Source: Flavobacteriaceae bacterium (GTDB lineage Bacteria; Bacteroidota; Bacteroidia; Flavobacteriales; Flavobacteriaceae). From it: 64,000 nt of DNA. Positions 8,844 through 17,945 of this stretch are shown here, in pieces (position 1 is the stretch's first letter; each line of letters begins with the position of its first letter). The DNA lies in NCBI GenBank assembly GCA_947456955.1, contig CANGTQ010000002.1, positions 186,001 to 250,000 on the forward strand, given 5' to 3'. Under the pieces are notes generated by a model, which did not search any database, was not told the origin of the DNA, and saw only the letters and a list, made by a program, of their open reading frames with translations. The position numbers were made by a program, and so were the translations under genes.

Positions 8844-10157
8844 ATGAAAGAACTAGTAAACAGTTTAAAAGGAGATAAAGTCATATGGGCATTCGTTGTC
8901 TTGTTGGCGCTGTTTTCGTTTATGTCTGTTTTTAGTGCAAGTAGCAATTTGGCTTATAAAAATGATGGTTCCGGAAATACATTTTCTTATTTACTGAAAC
9001 ATGCGGCCCAAGTTCTGGTTGGTTTTTTTATTCTTTACAAAATTCATAAAGTTCCCTATCATTATTTCAAAACGATATCCAAAATTCTGTTGCCTGTCGT
9101 TTGGGGATTGTTGATTTATACTTTACTTAAAGGAACTATCATTGAAGGGGCCAATGCCAGTCGATGGATTCAGATTCCGTTTATTGGCATCACTTTCCAA
9201 ACTTCTGCACTAGCATCCATCGTTTTATATGTTTATGTAGCGCACTATTTATCCAAAAAAAGAGAAACGCCTATTACGTTCCAAAAATCGCTCTGGGAAT
9301 TGTGGACACCAGTTTTTATTACATTAATTTTTATTCTTCCAGCTAATTTTTCTACAGCTGCCTTGATATTTTCAATGGTAATTATGTTGGTTTTCATAGG
9401 TAAATATCCACTTAAATATATCGGAGTTGTTCTTGGTGCCGGAGCTATCGGATTGTTGTTTTTTGTAATAGTTGCCATAACTTTTCCAGATGCTTTCCCT
9501 AATCGTGTGGATACCTGGATGGCTCGTATTGACAACTTCGCAACTGACAAACCAGATGAAGATGATTACCAAATTGAAAAGGCAAAAATAGCGATTGCTT
9601 CAGGCGGACTATATGGACTTGGACCTGGAAAAAGTGTGCAGAAAAACTTTCTACCACAATCTTCTTCCGATTTTATCTATGCTATTATTGTTGAAGAATA
9701 CGGAATGGTTGGCGGAATATGCATTTTAGGATTGTATTTATTATTACTATTCCGATTTGTCGTAGCAGCACATAAAGCCAATTCACTCTTTGGAAAACTA
9801 GTCGTCGTCGGCTTGGGTTTTCCGATAATTTTTCAGGCAATGACTAATATGGCTGTTGCTGTAGAATTATTGCCGGTAACGGGTCAAACATTACCCCTAA
9901 TCAGTAGTGGTGGCACCTCTATTTGGATGACTTGTATTGCCTTGGGAATTATTTTAAGCGTGACCAAAAAAGAAGAAGAAATTGCCGAAGAACTAGCCGA
10001 AAAACAAAAACGTGATGACGCTTTACAAAAGCTTATAGACAAACAATTAGAGGAAGATGAAGCTGCAGACTCAAACGAGAGCGAACAGGCGAAGCAATTA
10101 GAAGATTTTTCAATTGTTGATTCAGCTAATCCTATGAACGCTGTATTAAAAAAATAA
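8844..10157 (+). CDS. ftsW: septal peptidoglycan polymerase FtsW
   Basis: FtsW is the SEDS-family glycosyltransferase that polymerises lipid II at the septum with FtsI. The 437-residue sequence has about ten membrane helices. SEDS landmarks include [18 protein letters not shown], the periplasmic loop with [30 protein letters not shown], and [16 protein letters not shown] near the end. A cytoplasmic tail of about 65 charged residues ([14 protein letters not shown] onward) follows the last helix. That tail is long for FtsW and may bind division partners, but I cannot say which. It lies in the usual place between murD and murG. Confidence 0.95.
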   Translation: MKELVNSLKGDKVIWAFVVLLALFSFMSVFSASSNLAYKNDGSGNTFSYLLKHAAQVLVGFFILYKIHKVPYHYFKTISKILLPVVWGLLIYTLLKGTIIEGANASRWIQIPFIGITFQTSALASIVLYVYVAHYLSKKRETPITFQKSLWELWTPVFITLIFILPANFSTAALIFSMVIMLVFIGKYPLKYIGVVLGAGAIGLLFFVIVAITFPDAFPNRVDTWMARIDNFATDKPDEDDYQIEKAKIAIASGGLYGLGPGKSVQKNFLPQSSSDFIYAIIVEEYGMVGGICILGLYLLLLFRFVVAAHKANSLFGKLVVVGLGFPIIFQAMTNMAVAVELLPVTGQTLPLISSGGTSIWMTCIALGIILSVTKKEEEIAEELAEKQKRDDALQKLIDKQLEEDEAADSNESEQAKQLEDFSIVDSANPMNAVLKK

Positions 10158-10192
10158 ACAAACGAATAAACGCAAGCTTTAGCTCGGGGAAA

Positions 10193-11284
10193 ATGAGAAA
10201 ATTAAAATTCATATTAAGTGGTGGCGGAACCGGTGGACATATCTACCCGGCTATTGCTATTGCCAATGAATTAAAGTTGCGATTCCCTGATGCTGAATTC
10301 CTTTTTGTTGGTGCCAAAGACAAAATGGAAATGCAAAAAGTGCCACAAGCAAGCTATGAAATTAAAGGACTTTGGATTGCAGGTTTACAACGAAAATTGA
10401 CATTACAAAACCTGATGTTTCCATTCAAATTGATGAGCAGTTTGTGGGTGTCAAGAAAAATAATAAAAGCATTCCAACCTAATGTAGTAATTGGAACCGG
10501 TGGTTTTGCCAGTGGCCCTTTATTACAGATGGCAAATATGCTAAAAATTCCAACACTGATTCAGGAACAAAATTCCTATCCAGGAATTACAAATAAACTG
10601 TTGAGTAAAAAAGCCAATACAATTTGTGTGGCCTATGAAAACTTAGAACGATTTTTTCCAAAAGACAAAATTATTTTGACAGGAAATCCGGTTCGACAGG
10701 ATTTATTGGAAATTGATTCTAAACGAAATGAAGCGCTTAAACATTTCAATTTGGATCCTAATAAAAAAACACTTTTGGTGCTTGGCGGAAGTCTTGGTGC
10801 AAGAAGATTAAATCAATTAATTGAAAAAGAAATCTACAATCTTGTTTCAAAAGACATTCAAATTATCTGGCAATGTGGCAAATTGTATTATCAAGATTAC
10901 AAACATTTTTCAGGTGAAGAACTGATACAGGTCGTGGCATTTATTGACAGAATGGATTTGGTTTATGCTGCAGCCGATTTTATAATTTCTCGAGCCGGAG
11001 CTTCATCTGTTTCGGAGTTGTGTTTGGTTGGCAAACCGGTAATTTTTATTCCGTCTCCCAATGTAGCTGAAGACCATCAAACCAAAAATGCCATGGCGAT
11101 TGTAGATAAAAACGGTGCGATTTTAATTAAAGAAAGCGAATTGGATTCCAATTTTGAACCGATATTTTCGAATTTGATTTCGAATGAAAATTTACAGAAA
11201 GAATTGAGTGAAAATATAAAAAAACTGGCAAAACCAAACGCAACAAAAGATATAGTAGAAGAAATAGTAAAATTAATTAAATAA
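10193..11284 (+). CDS. murG: UDP-GlcNAc:lipid I N-acetylglucosamine transferase MurG
   Basis: MurG makes lipid II by adding GlcNAc to lipid I on the inner face of the membrane. This 363-residue GT-B enzyme begins [20 protein letters not shown], with the glycine-rich loop G-G-G-T-G-G-H. It retains [10 protein letters not shown] in the N-domain, a second glycine loop [11 protein letters not shown], and the C-domain nucleotide-sugar site [17 protein letters not shown] plus AEDHQ(T)KNA. Length and motifs are normal. The sequence between it and murC is a drifting-word repeat spacer. Confidence 0.96.
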   Translation: MRKLKFILSGGGTGGHIYPAIAIANELKLRFPDAEFLFVGAKDKMEMQKVPQASYEIKGLWIAGLQRKLTLQNLMFPFKLMSSLWVSRKIIKAFQPNVVIGTGGFASGPLLQMANMLKIPTLIQEQNSYPGITNKLLSKKANTICVAYENLERFFPKDKIILTGNPVRQDLLEIDSKRNEALKHFNLDPNKKTLLVLGGSLGARRLNQLIEKEIYNLVSKDIQIIWQCGKLYYQDYKHFSGEELIQVVAFIDRMDLVYAAADFIISRAGASSVSELCLVGKPVIFIPSPNVAEDHQTKNAMAIVDKNGAILIKESELDSNFEPIFSNLISNENLQKELSENIKKLAKPNATKDIVEEIVKLIK

Positions 11285-11288
11285 CAAA

Positions 11289-11370
11289 GCAATAAAAATA
11301 TCAATGGCAATAACAATGTTTAATAAAAGCAAAATTGACATTGAATTTTGACATTGAATTTTGAAATTGA
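11289..11370. repeat. drifting-word spacer between murG and murC
   Basis: Nearly the whole spacer consists of variants of CAATG/CATTG words. The right half includes a perfect 13-bp tandem pair GACATTGAATTTT at 11337-11349 and 11350-11362, then a partial third copy. The left half contains approximate reverse complements of the same word, so the spacer can fold back on itself. Confidence 0.65.
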
Positions 11371-11372
11371 AA

Positions 11373-12713
11373 ATGAATCTAAACCAAATACATAATGTCT
11401 ATTTCATCGGAATTGGTGGCATCGGAATGAGTGCTTTGGCCCGTTATTTCCAAAACATTGGAAAAAATGTTTCGGGTTACGACAAAACACCAACCATGCT
11501 TACAGATGAATTAATTGCTGGCGGAATGTCGATTCATTTTGAAGACAACATCAGTCTGATTCCAGAAGAATATTATGTTGAAAATACTTTGGTTATTATA
11601 ACTCCGGCCGTTCCAATTTCACATTCAGAATGGAATTATTTTATTGAAAGAGATTATGTTGTAAAAAAACGTGCCGAAGTTTTAGGAATTATTACCAAAG
11701 ACACTTTTTGTTTCGCCGTTGCCGGAACGCACGGAAAAACAACTACATCAAGCATTCTGGGTCACATTTTATACGAATGTGGCGCCGATGTAACCGCTTT
11801 TATTGGAGGCATTGTAGAAAATTATCAGTCCAATCTAATTGGAAATGGGAAAACAGTAACCGTAGTTGAAGCTGATGAATTTGACCGCTCGTTTTTACAT
11901 CTTTTTCCAAACATTGCCTGCGTAACTTCAATGGATGCAGACCATTTGGATATTTATGGTGATGCAACTGCGATTGAAGATTCTTTTAGAGAATTCGCTG
12001 ATAAAGTAGAAGATAAAACTAAAATATTTGTTCCAAAAGGATTACCTCTGGAAGGATTAACTGTTGGAATTAATGAAGAAGCGACTTTTAAAGCGTTTAA
12101 TGTCAGAATTGAAAATGGTTATTATGTTTTTGATGTGCAAACACCATCGGAAACTATTGAAAATATACGATTTGGTTTGCCTGGAAGACATAATTTAATG
12201 AATGCCATGATGGCTTTAGCGATGGCTAAAACTTTTGGTTCCCCAACCAAGACCATTGCTAAAGCCTTGGCTTCATTTAAAGGAATCCAACGCCGATTTT
12301 CTTATCAGATTAAGTCGGATAAATTGGTTTACATTGATGATTATGCGCATCATCCAACAGAAATTAATGCGGTGCATCAAGCGGTTCGCGAGTTGTATCC
12401 AAATGAAAAAGTGCTGGCCATTTTCCAACCGCATTTGTTTAGCAGAACGAAAGATTTTGCAGATGATTTTGCCAAAAGTTTATCACAATTTGATGAAATT
12501 CTGCTGTTAGATATTTATCCTGCACGCGAGTTACCGATGGACGGAATTACGTCAAGTTGGCTACTTTCGAAAATAAAAAACACGAATAAAAAATTGATTT
12601 CAAAAACCGAATTAATTTCGTCAATTTTAGAAAGTAAAGCGAAAATAATTGTGACAATTGGAGCCGGAGATATTGGCGAATTAGTTCCGAAAATTAAACA
12701 AGCGTTAATATGA
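11373..12713 (+). CDS. murC: UDP-MurNAc:L-alanine ligase MurC
   Basis: MurC attaches L-alanine, the first residue of the stem peptide, to UDP-MurNAc. The 446-residue product has the N-terminal Rossmann motif FIGIGGIGMSALARYF, the ATP loop A-G-T-H-G-K-T-T at 117-124, and the C-terminal domain with YIDDYAHHPTEI. The ATG at 11373 gives the family start MNLNQIHNVYFIGIGG. A TTG 12 bases upstream is in frame but lies in the repeat spacer. The stop overlaps the ftsQ start (ATGA). Confidence 0.95.
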   Translation: MNLNQIHNVYFIGIGGIGMSALARYFQNIGKNVSGYDKTPTMLTDELIAGGMSIHFEDNISLIPEEYYVENTLVIITPAVPISHSEWNYFIERDYVVKKRAEVLGIITKDTFCFAVAGTHGKTTTSSILGHILYECGADVTAFIGGIVENYQSNLIGNGKTVTVVEADEFDRSFLHLFPNIACVTSMDADHLDIYGDATAIEDSFREFADKVEDKTKIFVPKGLPLEGLTVGINEEATFKAFNVRIENGYYVFDVQTPSETIENIRFGLPGRHNLMNAMMALAMAKTFGSPTKTIAKALASFKGIQRRFSYQIKSDKLVYIDDYAHHPTEINAVHQAVRELYPNEKVLAIFQPHLFSRTKDFADDFAKSLSQFDEILLLDIYPARELPMDGITSSWLLSKIKNTNKKLISKTELISSILESKAKIIVTIGAGDIGELVPKIKQALI

Positions 12714-13432
12714 AATATTTCACTTGGACAAATATAAGGTTGGTGTTGATGATTATAGCTGTAATAGGCCTGTTTTCCTTTACTTCACATCGAAACGGCA
12801 TGCGAAAGATTAGAAAAACAGAAATAGCTTTTGTAGGTCAAAACACACTTTTTATGAGGCCTGAAACGGTTAATAAATTGTTAATAGAAAAAAATAAAGA
12901 CCTAAAAACAATCAATAAAGTTGATTTAGATTTGAAGAAATTGGAGATGTCTATCAACAAACAAAAGATGATCCAAAAAGGGGATGTGTTTGTCAGTGTA
13001 GATGGCGTTCTGAAAGCGGTGGTGAAACAAAAAACGCCAGTAGGAAGAGTATTCGATGAGGCAGGTTCTTTTTATATTGATTATGAAGGAAATAAGATGC
13101 CGTTATCAGATAATTATACGGCCAGAGTGCCACTATTATCGGGTGAGATTACAGTAGTAAAAAAAGAAAAATTATCTGAAGTTTTAAGGATGATTAATGA
13201 AGATGAGTTTTTGAAAAAAAATATCATTGGTGTACAAGTTTTAACTAACGGTAGCTTGATTATGGCCAATAGAAATTATGATTTTCAAATTGATTTCGGA
13301 CGAACTATTAACATTGAAAAGAAATTTAAGAATTATAAAGCTTTTTTTCAGAAGGCAGTTTTAGATAGCACTTTGAAAAAATACAAAAAGATTAACCTTA
13401 AGTTTACCAAGCAAGTAGTTTGTATTAAATAG
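12710..13432 (+). CDS. ftsQ: cell division protein FtsQ
   Basis: A bitopic membrane protein of 240 residues: one membrane segment near residues 10-26 (VLMIIAVIGLFSFTSH), then an extracytoplasmic region with the POTRA/FtsQ layout (beginning KTEIAFVGQNTLFMRPETVNKLL). FtsQ links early and late divisome proteins. It starts inside the murC stop and is followed six bases later by ftsA, the normal order. The sequence is divergent from E. coli FtsQ, as in other Bacteroidota, so position and topology carry much of the weight. Confidence 0.9.
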   Translation: MKYFTWTNIRLVLMIIAVIGLFSFTSHRNGMRKIRKTEIAFVGQNTLFMRPETVNKLLIEKNKDLKTINKVDLDLKKLEMSINKQKMIQKGDVFVSVDGVLKAVVKQKTPVGRVFDEAGSFYIDYEGNKMPLSDNYTARVPLLSGEITVVKKEKLSEVLRMINEDEFLKKNIIGVQVLTNGSLIMANRNYDFQIDFGRTINIEKKFKNYKAFFQKAVLDSTLKKYKKINLKFTKQVVCIK

Positions 13433-13438
13433 AAGATT

Positions 13439-14815
13439 ATGGAAAAAGAGAATATCGCAGTAGGATTAGACATTGGAACAACCAAGATTGTTGCCATGAT
13501 TGGCAAGAAGAATGAGTATGGGAAGTTAGAAATTTTGGGAGTTGGAAAATCCAAAAGTCTTGGTGTGGCTCGTGGTGTTGTTAATAATATTACACAAACT
13601 ATCCAATCTATTCAACTTGCAGTAAATGAAGCTGAAGCAAATTCAGGCTATAAAATTAACGATGTAGTTGTTGGTATCGCCGGACAACACATTCGCAGCA
13701 TTCAGCATACGGATTATGTTATTAGAACCAACCCTGATGAAGTAATCAGCGGAAGAGATATTCAGTTGTTAATCGACCAAGTAAATAAATTGGCAATGCT
13801 TCCAGGAGAAGAGATTATTCACGTATTGCCTCAGGAATTCAAAATTGATGGACAATCTGAAATAAAAGAACCAATCGGAATGTATGGTGGAAGATTAGAG
13901 GCTAGCTTTCATGTGGTAGTTGGACAAGCGGCTTCTATTAGAAATGTAGGAAGATGTATCCAAAGTTCAGAAATTGAATTATCTGGTTTGACTCTAGAAC
14001 CATTAGCTTCGGCTGAGGCGGTTTTGAGTCAGGAAGAAAAAGAAGCTGGAGTTGCGTTGATTGACATAGGAGGAGGAACTACAGATTTAGCCATTTTCAA
14101 AGATGGAATCATCCGTCACACTGCCGTAGTGCCTTTCGGAGGAAATGTAATTACAGATGATATCAAAGAAGGTTGTTCAATTATTGAAAAACAAGCTGAA
14201 TTGTTAAAAACAAAATTTGGTTCAGCATGGCCTGGTGAAAATAAAGACAATGAAATAGTTTCGATCCCTGGTCTAAGAGGAAGAGATCCAAAAGAGATTT
14301 CATTAAAGAACTTGTCAAAAATAATTCATGCGCGTGTCGTTGAAATTATTGAGCAGGTTTTTACCGAAATCAAAGCTTACGGACACGAAGATCCTCGCAA
14401 GAAACTTATAGCTGGAATTGTTTTAACGGGCGGTGGTTCACAATTGAAACACATTAAGCAATTGGTTGAATACATAACTGGAATGGACACGAGAATTGGT
14501 TATCCTAACGAGCATTTGGCAGGCAATTCTAGCGAAGAAATTTCAAGTCCATTATTTGCAACAGCAGTCGGATTGGTAATGAATAGCATTGAAAACAATT
14601 CAAATAGTGCTTACAAAATTGAAATGAAAGAAGTTGAAAAAGAAACACCAAAAGTTGCTTCTCAACCTGTAATTCAAGAAAAAATAGAAGATGTTTCAGA
14701 TGTAATTGAAGAGGAAATCAATCTAGAAACAGAAACAACAGAAAATAAAATAAAAAGAACCTTTTTTGATCGTTATGTAGAAAAGATTAAGGAATTTTTA
14801 GATAACGCAGAGTAA
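13439..14815 (+). CDS. ftsA: cell division protein FtsA
   Basis: FtsA is the actin-like ATPase that tethers FtsZ to the membrane. The 458-residue product has the actin-fold phosphate loops GLDIGTTKIVAMIG and ALIDIGGGTTDLAIF, the connecting SHS2 region (IHVLPQEFKIDGQ), and IAGIVLTGGGSQLKHI. After the ATPase core (about residue 385) there is an acidic linker and then a basic C-terminal stretch KIKRTFFDRYVEKIKEFLDN, which could form the amphipathic membrane-targeting helix. It is followed by a 96-base repetitive spacer and ftsZ. Confidence 0.95.
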   Translation: MEKENIAVGLDIGTTKIVAMIGKKNEYGKLEILGVGKSKSLGVARGVVNNITQTIQSIQLAVNEAEANSGYKINDVVVGIAGQHIRSIQHTDYVIRTNPDEVISGRDIQLLIDQVNKLAMLPGEEIIHVLPQEFKIDGQSEIKEPIGMYGGRLEASFHVVVGQAASIRNVGRCIQSSEIELSGLTLEPLASAEAVLSQEEKEAGVALIDIGGGTTDLAIFKDGIIRHTAVVPFGGNVITDDIKEGCSIIEKQAELLKTKFGSAWPGENKDNEIVSIPGLRGRDPKEISLKNLSKIIHARVVEIIEQVFTEIKAYGHEDPRKKLIAGIVLTGGGSQLKHIKQLVEYITGMDTRIGYPNEHLAGNSSEEISSPLFATAVGLVMNSIENNSNSAYKIEMKEVEKETPKVASQPVIQEKIEDVSDVIEEEINLETETTENKIKRTFFDRYVEKIKEFLDNAE

Positions 14816-14905
14816 GGAAGAAGTAAGAGGTACAAAACACGAGGTACGAGAAGGATTAAAAAAAAGACAAAACAGAATACAAAACATAATACCTAACAAA
14901 ACCAA
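14816..14905. repeat. drifting-word spacer between ftsA and ftsZ
   Basis: The spacer reads as variants of GAGGTAC (left half) and ACAAAACA/AATAC (right half). No ORF, terminator or clear promoter is visible. Its low complexity resembles the other repeat spacers in this window but uses a different word. Confidence 0.5.
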
Positions 14906-14911
14906 AATAGT

Positions 14912-16924
14912 ATGATAAGCAACTCAGAATTTGGAAACATCTCATTTGATTTACCAAAAAATCAATCAAATGTTATTAAAGTAATCGGAGTTGGTGGCGG
15001 CGGAAGTAACGCTATCAATCACATGTTTAAACAAGGAATCAAAGGCGTTGATTTCATCGTTTGCAACACTGACTCACAAGCGCTTCAAAACAGCCCTGTG
15101 CCTAATAAAATTCAATTAGGAGTTTCCCTAACGGAAGGACTTGGCGCTGGAGCAAACCCGGATGTTGGACACCAATCGGCTATAGAAAGCATTGGCGACA
15201 TTGAAAAAATGTTGGATACCAATACTAAAATGGTCTTCATCACAGCAGGAATGGGAGGCGGAACCGGAACTGGAGCTGCGCCTGTAATCGCTCAATTGGC
15301 CAAAGAAAGAGGCATACTTACCGTTGGAATTGTGACAAAACCGTTTCAATTTGAAGGTAAAGTGCGATACGAACAGGCATTGTTAGGTGTTGAAAAATTA
15401 AGAAAGCAAGTAGATTCTTTAATTGTTATCAATAACAATAAATTGAGAGAAGTATACGGAAATCTTGGTTACAAAACAGGATTTTCAAAAGCTGACGAAG
15501 TATTGGCCACTGCTTCCCGTGGAATTGCCGAAGTAATAACACACCATTACACACAAAATATTGACTTAAAAGACGCTAAAACTGTTTTGTCAGATAGCGG
15601 TTCGGCTATTATGGGTTCTTCTACTGCAACGGGTGATAACCGTGCTAAAGATGCTATCATTTCTGCTTTAGATTCTCCTTTGTTGGATGACAATAAAATT
15701 TCGGGAGCCAAAAACGTATTGTTGCTTATCGTTTCGGGTTCTAGCGAAATTACTATTGACGAAATCGGAGAAATAAATGACCATATTCAATCAGAAGCCG
15801 GACATGGAGCTAATATTATCATGGGTGTTGGTGAAGATGAAACCTTAGGTGAAGCTATTGCGGTTACCATCATTGCTACAGGTTTTAATGTTGAACAGCA
15901 AAACGGAATTGTAAATACAGAAAATAAGAAAATAATTCATTCATTAGACGGTGAACATAAATTAGAGCGTGATTTAACAAACAAACCAGTTGAAGTTTTC
16001 ACAGCAATTAATACTCCGGTAACGGAAGCGAAGGAAGAAAAAATTGTTTTCGAATTAATCGAAGACGAACTGGAAGTTAAAACTCCTGAAGTAATCGACT
16101 CGAACGCAATAGAACAGGCGGAGCAAACATTTACAGCTGTTGCTAGTATTGGTGAAAACGAATTGATTGCTATGAATCATTTCATCAGAAACCTGGATGT
16201 AACTTTTGAAATCGTATCGCCTATAAATGATATCGATTTCAAAGTCACTACTCCGGAAGTAAATGAGATGAAAGTTGTGGAACCGATTATCGAAAAAGAA
16301 GAAGAGCAAATCACATTTACTTTTGATATGCCTGCAATGCCAACATTCGAAAGAGTTGAGCAAGTTGAAAAAATAGAAGCAGTTGAAGAAACTAAAATAG
16401 TTTTTGATTTATCGGAATCAGTTAATGAAATCGTAGTAAACGAGCCAGTACAATTTGTGCCTGTAACCGAACTTAACGAAGGTGGCATCATTAAATATTC
16501 TTTAGAAGAATACATGGAGTTGGAAAACGACTTGTTGAATTCTAAACCATCAGCAGCTACAATAGTTGAAGAGCCAATTGCAGAAGAGTTGAACATTACA
16601 ATGAAAGTGGAAACTACTGAAAAACCTAATGCCATTGTAAGTCATTTTGAAGATATTTCACCAGTTGAAATGACTATCGAAGAAACATTGAAACACAGAG
16701 CTGACGATAGAAGAAAGAAATTAAAAGAGTTCAATTATAAATTCCATAACAACCCTTCAAAAATTGAAGAAATGGAAAAAGAACCTGCTTACAAAAGACG
16801 TAGTGTAGATCTGTCAAATAATACTCAAGTCGATACAAATTCAAGAATGTCAATAGGAATAGATAGTAACGATGATACACAGCTTCGTTCAAACAACTCA
16901 TTCTTGCATGATAATGTAGACTAG
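14912..16924 (+). CDS. ftsZ: cell division GTPase FtsZ with long C-terminal linker
   Basis: FtsZ polymerises into the division ring. The GTPase domain (about 20-335) shows V-G-G-G-G-S-N-A at 27-34 and the tubulin signature G-G-G-T-G-T-G at 115-121. At 670 residues it is nearly twice the E. coli length. The extra is an acidic, Val/Ile/Thr-rich linker (about 336-620) followed by a basic segment (HRADDRRKKLKEFNYKFH) and a tail ending LRSNNSFLHDNVD, the probable FtsA-binding peptide. The linker repeats a short beta-like motif: KIVFEL at 377-382, QITFTF at 466-471, KIVFDL at 495-500. Such long linkers are usual in flavobacteria. A terminator follows. Confidence 0.96.
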   Translation: MISNSEFGNISFDLPKNQSNVIKVIGVGGGGSNAINHMFKQGIKGVDFIVCNTDSQALQNSPVPNKIQLGVSLTEGLGAGANPDVGHQSAIESIGDIEKMLDTNTKMVFITAGMGGGTGTGAAPVIAQLAKERGILTVGIVTKPFQFEGKVRYEQALLGVEKLRKQVDSLIVINNNKLREVYGNLGYKTGFSKADEVLATASRGIAEVITHHYTQNIDLKDAKTVLSDSGSAIMGSSTATGDNRAKDAIISALDSPLLDDNKISGAKNVLLLIVSGSSEITIDEIGEINDHIQSEAGHGANIIMGVGEDETLGEAIAVTIIATGFNVEQQNGIVNTENKKIIHSLDGEHKLERDLTNKPVEVFTAINTPVTEAKEEKIVFELIEDELEVKTPEVIDSNAIEQAEQTFTAVASIGENELIAMNHFIRNLDVTFEIVSPINDIDFKVTTPEVNEMKVVEPIIEKEEEQITFTFDMPAMPTFERVEQVEKIEAVEETKIVFDLSESVNEIVVNEPVQFVPVTELNEGGIIKYSLEEYMELENDLLNSKPSAATIVEEPIAEELNITMKVETTEKPNAIVSHFEDISPVEMTIEETLKHRADDRRKKLKEFNYKFHNNPSKIEEMEKEPAYKRRSVDLSNNTQVDTNSRMSIGIDSNDDTQLRSNNSFLHDNVD

Positions 16925-16948
16925 TCTACAGCTAATCCTAGAATCTTT

Positions 16949-16985
16949 AACCCGAAAGTCTATATGATTTTCGGGTTATTTTTTT
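16949..16985 (+). terminator. intrinsic terminator of the dcw cluster
   Basis: Perfect 9-bp stem AACCCGAAA / TTTCGGGTT (16949-16957 and 16969-16977) with an 11-base loop, followed by A and a run of T. It lies 25 bases after the ftsZ stop and closes the cluster. Confidence 0.88.
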
Positions 16986-16999
16986 TACCTTCGCAGTGC

Positions 17000-17090
17000 T
17001 TTTCCAGATAATTAGACTGCTTAGATCGATAGATTAGCTAGACAGTTACTAAAAATCTAAGAAGTTTAAAATCTTATAATCCAACAATCT
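17000..17090. repeat. drifting TTAGA-word spacer
   Basis: Left half repeats TTAGA/TAGAT/TAGAC words; right half carries ATCTAA/AATCTTA-type reverse complements, so the segment forms a long imperfect inverted repeat directly before the YqeY-like gene. There is no T-tail. Confidence 0.55.
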
Positions 17091-17095
17091 AAACT

Positions 17096-17545
17096 ATGAG
17101 TTTATCAACCCAAATAATGGACGAAATGAAAAATGCAATGCGTGCGAAAGACACCGTTGCATTGGAAGCGCTTCGTGCTATCAAATCGGAACTTTTATTA
17201 GCACAAACTGCTACAGGTTCTAAAGAAGAAATTACCGAAGCTGACGAAATCAAAATATTACAGAAACTGGTAAAGATGCGAAAAGACAGTGCGGCAATTT
17301 TTACCACTCAAAACCGTCCTGATTTAGCTGAACCAGAACTGGCACAAATAGCGGTAATCGAAAAATTCCTTCCTGCCCAACTTTCAGAAGCAGAAGTAGA
17401 AGCAATCATTACTAAAATTATTTCTGAAACAGGCGCTTCAGGAATAGCTTCTATGGGAAAAGTTATGGGATTGGCATCAGCACAAATCGGTGGTTCAGCT
17501 GAAGGAAAAACCATATCGGCTATTGTTAAGAAGTTATTAGTTTAA
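17096..17545 (+). CDS. GatB/YqeY domain-containing protein
   Basis: A 149-residue stand-alone YqeY-type protein: helical N-terminal region (IMDEMKNAMRAKDTVALEALRAIKSELL) and a C-terminal bundle ending ASMGKVMGLASAQIGGSAEGKTISAIVKKLL, where the GKVMG and G-(R/K)-x-x-S pattern is typical. The domain resembles the tRNA-binding tail of GatB, subunit of the Glu-tRNA(Gln) amidotransferase, but free-standing members have no established reaction. It follows ftsZ in many flavobacteria. Codon use and length look normal. Confidence 0.9.
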   Translation: MSLSTQIMDEMKNAMRAKDTVALEALRAIKSELLLAQTATGSKEEITEADEIKILQKLVKMRKDSAAIFTTQNRPDLAEPELAQIAVIEKFLPAQLSEAEVEAIITKIISETGASGIASMGKVMGLASAQIGGSAEGKTISAIVKKLLV

Positions 17546-17548
17546 ATG

Positions 17549-17607
17549 AATTAAGGAATTAGGATTTAGGAATTAATTAAATCCTAAATGCGAGAATCCT
17601 TAATCCT
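17549..17607. repeat. drifting AGGATT-word inverted repeat
   Basis: Left arm (17549-17574) contains AATTAAGGAATTAGGATT-type words; the right arm (17580-17607) contains AATCCTAAA and AATCCTTAATCCT, close to their reverse complements. No T-tail follows. It ends about a dozen bases before the tRNA 5' remnant. Confidence 0.55.
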
Positions 17608-17619
17608 ACATTATAAAAA

Positions 17620-17695
17620 GGCTGCGTAGTTTCTACCTGTCGGCAGACAGGCAACTGGATACCTGCCTGCCTGCCGGCAGGGAATATCAGATTTC
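17620..17695 (+). pseudogene. broken 5' half of tRNA-Arg with two 20-nt palindromic inserts
   Basis: Three blocks, 17620-17631, 17652-17661 and 17682-17695, join to 36 bases identical to bases 1-36 of the intact tRNA-Arg at 17946. Block borders fall inside the D-arm region. The two interruptions (17632-17651 and 17662-17681) are each exactly 20 bases and each contain a palindrome (CCTGTC-GGCA-GACAGG and CCTGCCGGCAGG). The remnant stops at the second anticodon base, one base before the ATG of the GIY-YIG ORF. It cannot make a tRNA. Confidence 0.9.
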
Positions 17696-17696
17696 T

Positions 17697-17921
17697 ATGG
17701 AATATTTTGTGTACATATTGAAAAGCGAAAAAGATGGAAGACTATACAAAGGCCATACATCCAATTTGGAAAGTAGGATGGAAGAACACAATTCTGGGAA
17801 AACAAAATCAACAAAAGGTTATCGACCTTGGTCTTTACAGTATTTTGAGAAGTTTGAAACTAGAGAGGAGGCAATTAATAGAGAAAAGTATTTAAAACTG
17901 GAATTGGTAGGGAATTTTTAA
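17697..17921 (+). pseudogene. GIY-YIG nuclease-like ORF with a 3' frameshift
   Basis: The product starts MEYFVYILKSEKDGRLYKGHT, a small GIY-YIG domain in which the YVYIL and (L)YKGHT strands stand for the GIY and YIG motifs. It continues ESRMEEHN and TKGYRPW and ends prematurely after EAINREKYLK with LELVGNF. Adding one A to the A-run at 17894-17897 restores the usual family ending KYLKTGIGREFLNKLL and extends the frame to a stop at 17942-17944. So the gene has probably lost one base, or the assembly has. The restored frame would end one base before the tRNA. Stand-alone members of this family are predicted nucleases of unknown target. It has no recognisable promoter of its own. Confidence 0.8.
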
Positions 17922-17945
17922 ATAAATTACTCAAAAATAAATAAA

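Noticed and set aside
16177..16635. 152-codon reverse-strand ORF inside ftsZ
   Set aside because: Shadow of the biased linker codons of FtsZ; serine/threonine-rich composition and no homology features.
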